Assembly: GCA_003008705.1 (NCBI GenBank)
Contig: PDUO01000017.1
Location: 1,040,889 to 1,090,242 of the forward strand
Source: Pezicula radicicola
Taxonomy: Eukaryota; Ascomycota; Leotiomycetes; Helotiales; Dermateaceae
Length of the DNA stretch: 49,354 nucleotides
Direction of reading: 5' to 3'
In this document: positions 32,225 to 42,848 of the stretch, in pieces
Layout of the letters: each line of letters begins with the position of its first letter
How positions within the stretch are numbered: position 1 is the stretch's first letter
The notes under the pieces: model-generated
The model's database searches: none
Seen by the model: the letters and a program-made list of their open reading frames with translations, nothing else
What the model was told of the DNA's origin: nothing
Made by a program: the position numbers and the translations under genes

Positions 32225-33985
32225 ATGGAACCTACCTCTGGTGGGCGCTCCCATGAAAGGTCGCTTCTCCTGGATAATGGCGAAGACCAAGATGACTGTC
32301 ATTCGCTAGAAGAGCACTCCACGGGTGTGAATGCCACCCCACCCTTATACACTCTCTTCCTATGTTTCATGGCCCTTCATTTTCTCATTTCCTTCAATGA
32401 GATGATACTAGTCGCGCCACTGATCAAGCTCTTCGAAAATTCGTTGTGCTTTTCCTATTATGATATCCACGACCCCAGCGTTATTAGCCCAGGAGGTGCA
32501 GTTCAGGAATCTCTATGCAAGATCCCAGAAATTCAGGTCCCACTCGCTACGATTAGAGGGTGGAAGTCATTTTGTGACACGATTCCAGGTATAGATAATA
32601 TTTGGTACTGACTGGATGGTATTTACTGATCCATTTGTAGTATTACTCTTAGCAATACCCTACGGCAAACTGGGGGATCGGATCGGGCACCGGAAAGTCA
32701 TGTCTATGTCACTCATCGGCATCGCAGCGTCTCTTATCGAGATATTCATAGTTTGTGTGTTTTTGAATTTGCCCGATTCCTGGTCGAAAATGAGACTAAT
32801 TTGCTCCTTTGAGGTTCCTTTCCTCGTATATTTCCCCTACAGCTTGTCTGGCTCTCATCAATATTTCTACTGTTCGGCGGCGGTCTTTACCCCTTCGCTG
32901 CCAACATGTGGGCTATGGCGTCTGAAGCAATTCCCGAGGAACGAAGGTAATGCTCACATTCCAAGTTCCTTTAGATAACTATTGTTAATATTACTTTAGG
33001 AGTGTAACCTTCTATTACATGTTTTCAGCATTTTATGTGGCCGAGCTCGTCGCTTCATTCATTGCAACTATTACCACGGAAATTTCGCCATGGATCCCCT
33101 GCGGCCTCGCATTCGGATCTCTTTTTGTAAACCTATTTCTCCTTTGGGTCATGCCTGACCCACGGAAGTCAAGCCATTACCTACAAAACAGACGCGCATT
33201 GGGAGATGTCACAACAGCGTCTACGAAGCAAGTCTTAGCTGACGGAATCCATGCCGCACTCACAAACCGAAACATCCTACTCACAATTCCGGTTTTCCTA
33301 GTTGGTACCGTAAGATTTACAACCCTCCAGGTATTGATACAGTACGCCTCAGTCCGATTTGGGATGAAGGTATCAAGGGGCGCGAGCTTTTATACCGAAG
33401 CTGCCCTGGTCACTATATTCTTGTTCCTCTTCCTCATACCACGAACCTGCGACTATATTCGGAAGAAGTACAATGTTAGACCGCAGCTGATTGATCTTGT
33501 TCTGGCTCGAATGAGTGTCTTGTGTCTCTTTACAGGTGCAATCCTCCTAGGTCTTGCACCTTCCTTCGGTTTTATACCTATTGGTTAGTCTATTCATGCA
33601 TGAAGTCAATCGGCAAGGCCGCTAACCTAGAAATATAGCACTTCTTATCTTCTCCGCAGGGTTTGGGACCAGAGCGTCAGCATTGTCTCTCGTCTCATAC
33701 TGGATATCTGATAGTTCCAAAGCTACTTTGTTTGCAGGCATCGCGGTGCTTGAGAATATCGGGCATGCCGTTGGAGACCCAGGAATGATGCAAGTACTTG
33801 CTCTTGCACTGCGGCTTCCACCAGCCTGGTTGGGTCTGCCTTTCTTTGTTGTCTCTGTAAGTGCCATAGATGAATTTTATGGTTTTCTTCGCTGATTATA
33901 ACAGGCAATATATTCGTTGGCTATAGTCTCTACCTGGTTTATTAGGCTCGATAAAGATGAAGAAAATGGTAGAAGAGAGGATTAA
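32225..33985 (+). CDS. MFS transporter, third in tandem
   Basis: Proposed exons: 32225-32588, 32641 to an uncertain donor, 32843-32946, 33000-33583, 33639-33856 and 33905-33985. Introns 1 and 3-5 (52, 53, 55 and 48 nt) are clear. The join between exons 2 and 3 is not settled: the downstream frame (LVWLSSIFLLFGGGLYPFAANMWAM) needs a phase-0 donor, and the best candidates are at 32751 or 32757, leaving a slightly short helix; a small lesion is the alternative. The N-terminus is acidic (LLDNGEDQDD), helix 1 is YTLFLCFMALHFLISF, motif A is PYGKLGDRIGHRKVM, SEAIPEERRSVTFYY lies near helix 4-5, and the end is a short charged tail (DKDEENGREED). About 12 helices. It is not closely similar to either upstream transporter. 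Substrate unknown. Confidence 0.85.
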
Positions 33986-34581
33986 GAATAGACCAGGCAT
34001 ATACATATAGAATCGCCTAATTTGGATGTCACCATGGGTACTATATGTTTGTTGCTTTTGTTGACAATTTTGTTTGTCACCCTAGGTTGAGATAGATACC
34101 CCTTGGCGTCGGGCTCGCTTCGCTCTAGCAACGTACTTTGTAGTGCTTACGTTGGATTTATTTGGTAAAAGCAGCTTCAACCAGAAAATTATTGCAGTAT
34201 GATACACCTTTGAGTTAACTTTTAATCTCATTCGCAGCACAGTAAGCAGATATAACCGGTGACTTCTTCGTTGAGAGGATTTCGGGTATACCTAGTTCGG
34301 CTCTTGAAGCGTATGACTACTGTGAGAATACGCCAAGCACCTACCCCAACCATTAGTACTCCTAGTTACGTGTAAGATATCCAACCAAAGATAACGGGGA
34401 TTGCAGATCTATCACTTTAGGATAAGGTTCACTGTTGTGTTTGTCATACATGCTTACTTGCATCAAAATCAGACCAAAACCTATATATTTCCCGACCCGA
34501 CGATTAAAATTTCCAACAGAGGTTTTTCAAATCCCCCAAGTCCAATACTTCAATAATTTAATATTGACAATCAAAATTACA
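33986..34581. other. Intergenic between third MFS gene and GMC oxidoreductase
   Basis: About 600 bp without a gene, tRNA-like fold or repeat that I could recognise. Confidence 0.5.
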
Positions 34582-36801
34582 ATGGCAAACAAATACGACT
34601 TCATAATAGTAGGAGGTAAGCCCCCACCCTTCCTCAAATCCCCCCAATCAACCCACCCACCTACTAACTCACTAACCTCCCAAAAAGGAGGAACAACCGG
34701 TACTCTCCTCTCATCAAAACTTTCCCAAACACCATCCCACCCACAAATCCTCCTCCTAGAATCCGGATCCGACACGCGGGAGCTCCCCTCCGATGCACCA
34801 GCCGAAAGAATGCTACGACCAATCTCTCCCCATCTTGATCAGGGCTATTCTACAGTTTCCGAATCAGGATTAAATAATCGAAAATTACCGTGTCTTAGAG
34901 GAAAGGGACTTGGGGGGTCTACTTTGATTAATTATGGTGCTTGGACTTATGGGGCTAGGGATGATTATGATCATTGGGCTGAATGTGTGGGGGATGAGAT
35001 GTGGAGATGGGAGGGTGTTAAGGGGAGGTTTAGGGAGGTGAGTTCCCTTTTATTTGTTTTTGTTTTGTTTGTTTGTTTGTTTGTCTGTTTTTTGGCGCGA
35101 AATTGGGTATTTTGATTGAGTAGACGGTTTATGGACTTATAAGTTTGTGGTGTTTTAGATTGAGAAGTATCATGTTGAGGTGCCAGAAGGTATGGGAGTG
35201 TATGCAAATCCCAGCTCCGAGGTTCATGGGGATAGTGGGTAAGTTGCTCTTTGCAAGTTATATTTTGAAGTCAAAGAGGATAACGAAGGTATTTTAGGCC
35301 CGTGGATGTTAGTCTCCCTTTTGCTTGGGAAAAAGAATTCCCAAAATTGATTGAAGCGGCAGAAGAAGTTGGGGTAAGGTAACATTACAGACCCTCATTT
35401 CGTTGGGTTGAATAGCTAAAGTAAAATATAGCTGCAAATCAACCCGGACATCAATTCGGGATATCCAATGGGAATATGTATGAATGTCTCTACTTCATAC
35501 AAAACAACAGGTCGTACCACAAGTACTGGTGCCTACCTAAAGAACATTCCTAGCAACCTCGACATATGGACCGATTCCAAAGTAGCCAAATTACTCTTCA
35601 AAGACAAAAAAGCAATAGGTGTAGAACTTATAGACGGTCGCCAAGGTACAAGTCATACCATGCCTTTTTTTAAACCCCCAAAGCTGAACCAAACTTAGTA
35701 TTCTGCAACAAAGAGATCATCCTCTCAGCAGGAGCAATCGACAGTCCCAAAATCCTCCTCCTATCCGGCATAGGTCCAGCAAGCGAGCTTCAACCATACA
35801 ACATCAACAAAATTCATAATTTACCAGGAGTGGGTAAGAATCTTCAAGACCACTTGGGTGTACCATTAATGAGCCGAATGACCGGTGACTTTTCCGATCG
35901 ATGGGCTTTCGACTCTTCGCCTGAGAAGAAGGAAGCTGCACGGAAGTTGTGGAATGAAACTAAGACGGGACCGATGAATGACCACTATAGTAATATCGCT
36001 GTTGGGTTTGATAAATTGCCCATCCTTTACGACACTCCGGAGTTCAAAGCTCTGGATCCTTCATTTCAAGAGTATTTGAGGAAGGAGTCGGTCCCACATT
36101 TTGAATTGACTGGTGTAAGCATCCTCCTGAGTGATGTGACATAATATACAATCCAGCTAATGGGAAAAGGGTGGCCCAAACTACCTTGGTTTCGATTTTG
36201 GCTCCGACTCCTTCCTCTCATCAATGGGTATCGGTCTAAACCTCCAATCTCGCGGTTCTATCACCCTCTCCTCTACAAACCCAGCAGATGCACCGCTTAT
36301 CCACTTCGATTTTCTACAACACCCCTTTGATCGACGTGTTTTGACTGAGGGTATCAGATTGATGTTGAAATATATGAAGACCAAAGCCTTCGAACCTTAT
36401 GTTAAAGAAAGTATTATGATGCCGGCGTCGGAGTCAGATGAGGATATTCTGGTAAGTTTTCAACTAGTTTTTGATATTTGGTCTGTATTGGTTAACTGTG
36501 GGCAGAAATACATTGAAATGACCGGAGCGAGTGCGTTACACGCGGCTGGTACTGTGAAGATGGGGCAACCGGGTGATGTGATGGCTTGTGTTGATTCGAG
36601 ATTTCGAGTCTTTGGCATCGAGGGGTTGAGGGTTGCGGATATGAGTGTTTGCCCGGAATTGACTAAGTGAGAAAGCCCAGGTTTATGTGGAATTTCATGC
36701 TTTAATTGCTAACTATGCTTTACAGTAATCATACTCAGGCCACGGCATATCTCATCGGGCAGATCGCTGCGGAAGTTTTGGCTTTTGATTACAGCCTTTA
36801 G
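34582..36801 (+). CDS. GMC-family FAD oxidoreductase
   Basis: 562 residues in nine exons: 34582-34615, 34688-35037, 35159-35238, 35298-35373, 35432-35645, 35699-36114, 36170-36451, 36506-36666, 36726-36801; the sum is in frame. GMC enzymes oxidise alcohols, sugars or aldehydes using FAD. The N-terminal dinucleotide fold [12 protein letters not shown] is rebuilt across intron 1 (72 nt) and followed by ILLLESG; signature 1 is [13 protein letters not shown]; signature 2 is [24 protein letters not shown]; the C-terminus has the active-site pair in [12 protein letters not shown] and [12 protein letters not shown]. There is no secretion signal, so an intracellular enzyme is likely. Intron 5 has two possible acceptors (35683 or 35698); the second gives a 53-nt intron and the better fit. 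Intron 2 (121 nt) holds a TTTG microsatellite at about 35055-35090. It closes the run of co-directional genes. Confidence 0.94.
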
Positions 36802-37303
36802 ACTAGCAGCTTGGGGATTCAATTATTGCCGCGTCATTAGAGTCATTCAAGCTACTGGGAATTGAGAATTCGGTCAAAGAAGTTCAAGAGGCAGACTAGG
36901 ATTGAATTTCTAGCTTGACTATTCCAATAATTTCTATGATAGCAATGTGGCTAATTCTTGAATATCCTCCTAAATATAAGAATTTAGCCAAAGTAACTCG
37001 AATTGAGTAAATCCAAATTTTAGGCCGCTAATTCATCTTCAAGGCAACGTACTTAAATTTGGCAATTCAAGTTGCAGAGCAAATGGGCTAAAATTGATAC
37101 CGTAGTGAAAATAAAGTAAAATAATTTTTTTATGTTGAATACACTCCAGGTTCCTCTTGTTCAGTGTGTTGTTTGTTAAATCTCTTCAACTTACAGTATC
37201 TTCAATACTCATTTCTTGCTCTTGTCTGCTCACTTCTGCCTGTGTCTTCTGACCTAGACGATAAGTATTCCGTTGTTTTCGGTCATACGTCGCATGAGTG
37301 GCT
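36802..37303. other. Intergenic; AT-moderate, no gene seen
   Basis: 3' flanks of two convergent loci. The short plus-strand frame at 37164-37388 overlaps the next locus antisense and has no domain. Confidence 0.45.
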
Positions 37304-39222
37304 TCACCTCATGACTTTCCTCGTGACTTTGAATAAGGTCCTCATCTCGACTTGTAATCTTCTTCTCTCTCTTGAGAGCAGGAGCTGAGAAGCAGCTTCA
37401 AAATATATATTATGGGTGTGCTGGATCTTTCCAGCATCTGTAGGGAATCTAGTCGAGGGTTGAGCTGTAGAGCTTTGTTCTTTTAGGATACCTTTCTTGG
37501 GCACTGATGATGACGCTGTTGGGCTATGTGGCCCTTTGTAGGACTGTCGTGGACCATCATTACCGCTGGGGATCTTGCTTCTCCTTCGGTAATGCTTCTT
37601 TCCGTCAAGGGGCGCAGGGTCATAGGTAGCCTGAAGATCTCTTTCCGAAATGCTTGACTCAAAAGCTTCCTTCAATTCTTCCTTCATTTCCCTCATAATC
37701 AACTCTTTTTGTTCTGTAGAGGCCTGCGGACTAACAATCATCTTCACAAGATCTTTTAAAAGTAAATGCCACGCGTCCTCCTCATGCAATGAGGCAAACC
37801 ATTCCTTTCGCTTTCCATACGGTATTTCACCAAGTATTTCACCAAGTATTTCTCAAACAAACCTTGAACAACAGCAGGACTCCAAGAATCTGTTGGGAAA
37901 TCGGTGGCTACTTTTAAACCGTCACGCTGAGTGTGGCCATCTCCCGCATTTTTCCTGCGGCGCCTTTCTTCGTTTGGCAATTGCTTTAGTGAGGCGTCAT
38001 GCTTTTTCAAGGCCGAAGCTGTCAAAGGAGCATGTGTGTTGCCAAGAGGGGGACTGCGGTAACCTGGTGCAGGCGCACCTTTCTCCAACAACTCAGCGAC
38101 ACGAGCTTTGATTCTGGCTACCCGGGACTTGACCGCTTTGGACATTAGTATATAGGCTTTGTGGTACAATAGAAGGGCGGGGCTTACTCTCTCCCCCTGA
38201 GGTCTCTGCTTCCTCTCCATCAGTCTTCTGACTATATCCTCCTCTAGACTGTTCCTCACTCTGTATTCGGGCGGCTGTCTCTGCGGCATTCTTTCAGACT
38301 TTAGTCCACCGATGTTGGGTAGGAGAAACCTCCTTTGTTAGTTCAGGACGGAGCGTTAGGGGCGTGGAGGAGAGTCTTGTGGCCAATAAAACATATCACT
38401 AGTACCATCGAGGGGAACTTCGTATGCTTCTGGTAATGGTGATGTTGGTTTTTGGGGCCTTCCCTCTCTTCGCTGAGGAAAATTACCAGCGTTACTGGCC
38501 GAGTCATCAAGTGTTAAGATGCTTTGATCATCATAAAGAACGGAGCTCTTGCTTTTAGCTTCAGGGGCTTTGTACTCTCGCATCTGATCATATCGTATGG
38601 TTGGAGTCCTTGGCATAGAAGGTCGGCCATTCCCAAACAAGTATGTATGTTCTTTTTGATGTATAGTTTGATTAGGTGTAGGAGGCGGAGATGTGAGGCC
38701 GTTCTTTTTTGCAGTATTTCTGCTTCTCCTGCGCTGTGTGCTAGGCTTGCTGGACCGCTTCAAGCCAAGTATTGTTGCAAGTCCTACAAGACCCGCTGCA
38801 AGGGATCCTAGATTCCGTGGAGGGTTTTGTTCTTGTGGACTTGCCCGATTATCCCTCTTTTTTAGGGCGAAATCCCTCTCTTTGTCGAAAAAATTATTTG
38901 GAGAAACGTTCAATTAACGAGGATGTTCTGGAACATAGTCATTAAATTCATAAGAAGCCGAGCGTTTTCGTGGTGAAGATGCCAATTTAGGGTAGGCCGC
39001 ATAATAATAAGGCTCGTAGCCATTGGAGTCTAAGACAGCAACACTCTGGACCCTCCTGCCAGATCTATGTCGCAACTCATCACCATCCACTTGATTTGGA
39101 GCCCTCATTATCAAGTATTTGTTGGTAACTGCGGCTTTGGCTTCGGCTTTGGCTTCGACGCTCCGGTTGCTTTCGCACCGCCCTGCGAGTACATAAACAC
39201 CCGACACTAGAAAGAGGATCAC
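37304..39222 (-). pseudogene. Hypothetical-protein locus, fragmented by stops and a frameshift
   Basis: From about 39222 to 37756 the minus strand reads in one frame but is broken by TAA codons at 38914-38916, at 38356-38358 and again 15 bases further on; each could derive from CAA. Near 37790 the sense passes to a second frame that runs to 37304. Segments: a Tyr-rich part (SNGYEPYYYAAYPKL), a basic Pro/Ser-rich part with a hydrophobic stretch (LAAGLVGLATILGL) and RRRSRNTAKKNG, a helical part (EEDIVRRLMERKQ) and a tail with PKKGILKEQ. The first fragment has an internal ATG near 39107; the 39222 start is a GTG, so the true 5' end is unknown. Alternatively this is a multi-intron gene whose introns I failed to place, or separate small genes. 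No function was recognised. Confidence 0.5.
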
Positions 39223-40002
39223 CTAAAGCTTATTTGTACAACCATCCAGCTCCAGCTTCCTTCTCTTTTACATATTTTATAAGGCCTTTGTACTATATGA
39301 TATGCGTTTATATATTTAAGACATTCCAACAATGTTTACAGTTGAAGAACAATCAAGTGAGGATTTGTTCGTGACAACAAGAATGCAACACTCTCGGCCA
39401 AAGTCAATTTTAAATCACTCTAAATCATCAAGAATCAGTGAAAGTTCAAATTCTTCTGCAACACGAATCTTGGGGACAGCAACAAGGTGAACGAGAGAAG
39501 TTTTGGAGATGCTGAGAAATCAACTTTCTTTCAAAATCCACTGTCTAGTTTTCTCGACTGCGCATTTTGCTAGGTACTATTCGTGCCAAGTACCTTTCAG
39601 TCTGTATCCATTGAACCTCATGACAGCAGTCTCTACGTAACGGTAGAAAACATGAAGAAGCAGGAAACTGGTTGCAAACAAGTGAGATCTTCATGGGTCC
39701 CCTGTTCCTACCACTTCTTGGGTTGGTTCTATCGACCCTGGACATAAATCTTTTCATACCACCCAAGTAAGAATCACATATGTTAATGCCAAATTTGACA
39801 TATTATTTCTATCAAAATGTATTTGCTTTCCTGTTTGTTGACGTTGCTCTTAATTCTGGAACATGAAGTTTCAGGGGGGCTCGCTTAACCCTTGCAGCCC
39901 TCCATCTCAACCTGCACTTCGACAGATTCAGGCTGAGCGGCTAGTCGGCACATGATAAGTCTCACTTATTGCTCGATAAATACGTGTTTTTATACCTACA
40001 CG
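39223..40002. other. Intergenic before the methyltransferase; no gene seen
   Basis: 780 bp. A minus-strand frame at 39545-39766 shows no domain. The last 60 bp contain TATACC-like and CACTTATTGC-like sequence before the ATG. Confidence 0.45.
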
Positions 40003-41602
40003 ATGAACGAACAAGATACCTCAACCATGCTACCCACACATATGCTCTTTGGAGAAACGAGTTTGGAGGGGGAATCAGCGGTACAGCGAAATTCCGCGCC
40101 TTCGAGTCCTATTACGCAGACTTCGGGCCAAGTTTCTAGTGAGCAAGTCGTTGGGGCAGCTACTGGAACCGAAGTTGGGGAACCTAATATCCAGGGACAG
40201 GTAAGTCCCCGGCTAAGTACTCTCTATTGCGAACACTGAGAGGTGCATAGGACTCAGATGAAGATGATGATGCGGCATCAGAACGGACCGGTAACGACTC
40301 TGCCATTTCTGGTATTGGAGATTACGCGTACGTTATCTTCTTACTATTGGTCGGCGTTATTATCTGATATTCTTTCAGCACATCTACCTATACCGTTGAC
40401 TCAGCTGTGATTGAAAAGGTAGTCGAAAATGGGCGGACTTATCACAGTTATAAGGATGGCAGTAAGGACCTCAAGAAATTCACTTAGCTTTAAGATTGAC
40501 ATAAAAAAATTAGAATATGCACTGCCAAATGACGAGGTAATTTTCCTTCTTATAATCGGAGTCATCGATTCAGCTAATATGAAAATAGGCCGAACTGAAT
40601 AGACTTGGTAAGTGATTTTCAGGTCGCCTCAAAAGGCAAAAACTTATTGAATGAATAGACATACAACATAAGATGTGGTTGATCACCTTGGACGAGAAGC
40701 TAAATCTAGCACCAATTGGTCCCAATCCACAGAACGTTCTCGACATGGCCACTGGGACGGGTATTTGGGCTATTGACTTTGGTTTGTGAAATTTTTCTTC
40801 TCCTGTTCTCGTGGACTTTACTGATAGATTAGCCGATGCGTACCCTTCAGCAAATGTGCTAGGCACTGATCTCTCTTTGATACAGCCAGAGTAGTAAGCA
40901 AGAAACAGCTCTCGATCACGTATAAAACAACTAACGTCAGTTTCGTGTACCGCCAAACTGCCAATTCGAAATTGACGACGTTGAAGACGAATGGATATTC
41001 CCATTCAAGTTCGATTACATACATGGCCGCTCTCTAGCAACCTGCTTTAAAGACCCGCAAAGCGTCATTGCCAAAGCCTACGACGCTCTTCTTCCTGGCG
41101 GCTGGTTTGAACTACAAGACGTGTGTCTCCAGAGTAGCGAGGACGGCAGCCACTACGGTACCAGTCTTGAAGAAGTGCAAAAATACGTCTCTGAAGCAAC
41201 AACGGAGTCAGGGCGTCGTTGGGATAACGTACCGAATTACAAACGCTGGATGACTGAGCAAGGATTCGAAGACGTTTATGAGTTTCATTATAGGTGGCCA
41301 ACGAATAGCCAGTGGCCGAAGAAGCGCAAGGAGAAGATACTCGGCGCATGGTTCCAAGCTCAGGTCGAGTCTGGGATGTTGGAAGCTGCTGTTACTAGAC
41401 TTTTTATGATGAAATTGGGTTGGTCGAGGGAGCAACTTGTTGCGTTTTTGAGTGTAGTCAGGAAGGATCTGAGGGATCCGAGAATCAAGGGCTACTCTCC
41501 CATGTAAGTTTAACTTTACCATTACGAATTATCTTACAGGGGCCATTTCTGACATATTATAATAGGATGGTTGTTTACGGCCGAAAGCCTAAGACTCAGT
41601 AA
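40003..41602 (+). CDS. LaeA-like SAM-dependent methyltransferase, one splice acceptor apparently lost
   Basis: Proposed exons: 40003-40200, 40251-40327, 40379-40461, 40514-40536, 40589-40607, 40659-40781, 40833-40893, 40946-41503, 41566-41602; 392 residues if all join in frame. Introns are 50-62 nt. A disordered acidic N-terminus (DSDEDDDAASE) leads to STYTVDSAVIEKVVENGRTY, SYKDGKYALPNDE, motif I VLDMATGTGIWAIDFADAYP, then GTDLSLIQPE, VPPNCQFEIDDVEDEW, FDYIHGRSLA and LLPGGWFELQD. This order is typical of fungal LaeA/velvet-associated-like and secondary-metabolite methyltransferases. Problem: after QPE the donor at 40894 needs an acceptor directly before 40946, but the sequence there is TTTCG, not TTTCAG; the only AG (40940) shifts the frame and gives an early stop near 41030. 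One missing A would explain this. It may therefore be non-functional or a sequence error. Confidence 0.85.
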
Positions 41603-42097
41603 TTTATGTATGTGCTAAATGTGGACTTCGGCAAGCGAAGAAAAGCGTTGATATTTGTCTATTCCTCGATACGTGTTCATCATTAGAGTTCACTATGATA
41701 TCTTCACCTAGTAAATCATTGCACTAAATGGGAAGAACACCCGAACAAGAAACTCCAAGGCTTAAATCTATTTGATAGGTATAGTACCCTAGAATTTTAA
41801 TATATGGCTCTTTCCTTTTAATACTAAGCTCCCGTAAACCAATTACCCCTGCTATTCTCCTGCTATTCTCCAGATCTTTGAATGTTGTCCATCCGGAAGT
41901 ACTCCACTATTATGTGTTATTAAATATTTCTAAATTAACAGTGTTTCATTGCTGTATGTTGCACTTGCTGAAGTTTCCGGTTAGTTACGATGAAATTGGG
42001 ACACTTAACAAGCTAAAATCGAGGAACACCAAAAAGACGCTACAGTATAAGTGACTTACTCACATTAACAGAGTCATCCATCAAATAAAGATAATTA

Positions 42098-42145
42098 TTC
42101 AAGTCAAGTCAGTTACTCAAATCAAGTAAGTTACTCAATGTATTT
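42098..42145. repeat. Second site of the 20-bp minisatellite
   Basis: Two to three units with GTCAAGTCAGTTACTCAAA and CAAGTAAGTTACTCAA match the array at 8693-8980. Confidence 0.7.
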
Positions 42146-42196
42146 TGGTACTTTAGTCTCAACCTCAATTTCTACAGCGAGGTTAGTTTTATAATC

Positions 42197-42792
42197 CACC
42201 CGCTAGATTGATTAACCAACTAAGTAAAGGGTTAAACATGGAACATCACATTATTTACTACTAAATTCTCTGATTGGGCAACTTAGCAAACAGGTAAAAA
42301 ATACTTTTGTAGAAGCTTTCAGACCCAAACATTGTATCATCGGCCGTTGAATTGTCCAATTAGTCAACTACCTTAAGCAAAGGAGTGAACACAGAACATT
42401 ATATCATCTATAGCTTTTAACTAAGTGAAAGGGGGAACATATAACGTCATATGTTCCACTGCTAGGTTGCCTGATTAGCCAAAGAAGTAAGGAGGTAAAC
42501 ATGCTTTTGTAGAAATTTTCGAACTCGAACATCACATCATCCGCCGTTGAATTATTTGATCAGTCAACTACCTTAAGCAAAAAGGTGAACACACACATGA
42601 TCCGCCGTTCAATTACCTGATGATCAACTAAGCAAAAGGGTGAACACGAAACATCACATATTCTACCGCTGAATTGTCTGAACTTAGGGTGAACAAACAA
42701 CGTCACATGATCCGTCATTCAGAGATTTGATTGGCTCACTAAGCGAAGGGTTAAACAACGCGAATTATTCTATTGGTCCACTAAGCGAATAC
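42197..42792. repeat. Degenerate about 60-bp satellite with 200-bp higher order
   Basis: About ten imperfect units share CCGCCGTTGAATT, then GATTAGTCAACTAAGCAAA, then GGGTGAACAC and ACATCACAT. A larger repeat is visible: CTTTTGTAGAA at about 42304 and 42504, each followed by matching AAC-AT-CATC-GCCGTTGAATT blocks, 200 bp apart. The array ends just before the gene at 42849. Confidence 0.75.
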
Positions 42793-42848
42793 GGTATACG
42801 ATCCAAGCGACACGCTAGTTCCCCCCTATTCATACATCTACCACAAAA

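Larger units (their letters stand above)
41603..42848. other. Long repeat-bearing intergenic region
   Basis: No gene. It contains the dispersed TCAAGTCAGTTACTCAAA-type minisatellite (42098-42145) and a degenerate satellite (42197-42792), which runs up to within about 60 bp of the next start codon. Confidence 0.6.

Noticed and set aside
14835..41602. A PKS, NRPS or terpene cyclase that would make this a standard metabolite cluster
   Set aside because: No frame carries such domains and no gap between genes is large enough to hold one.
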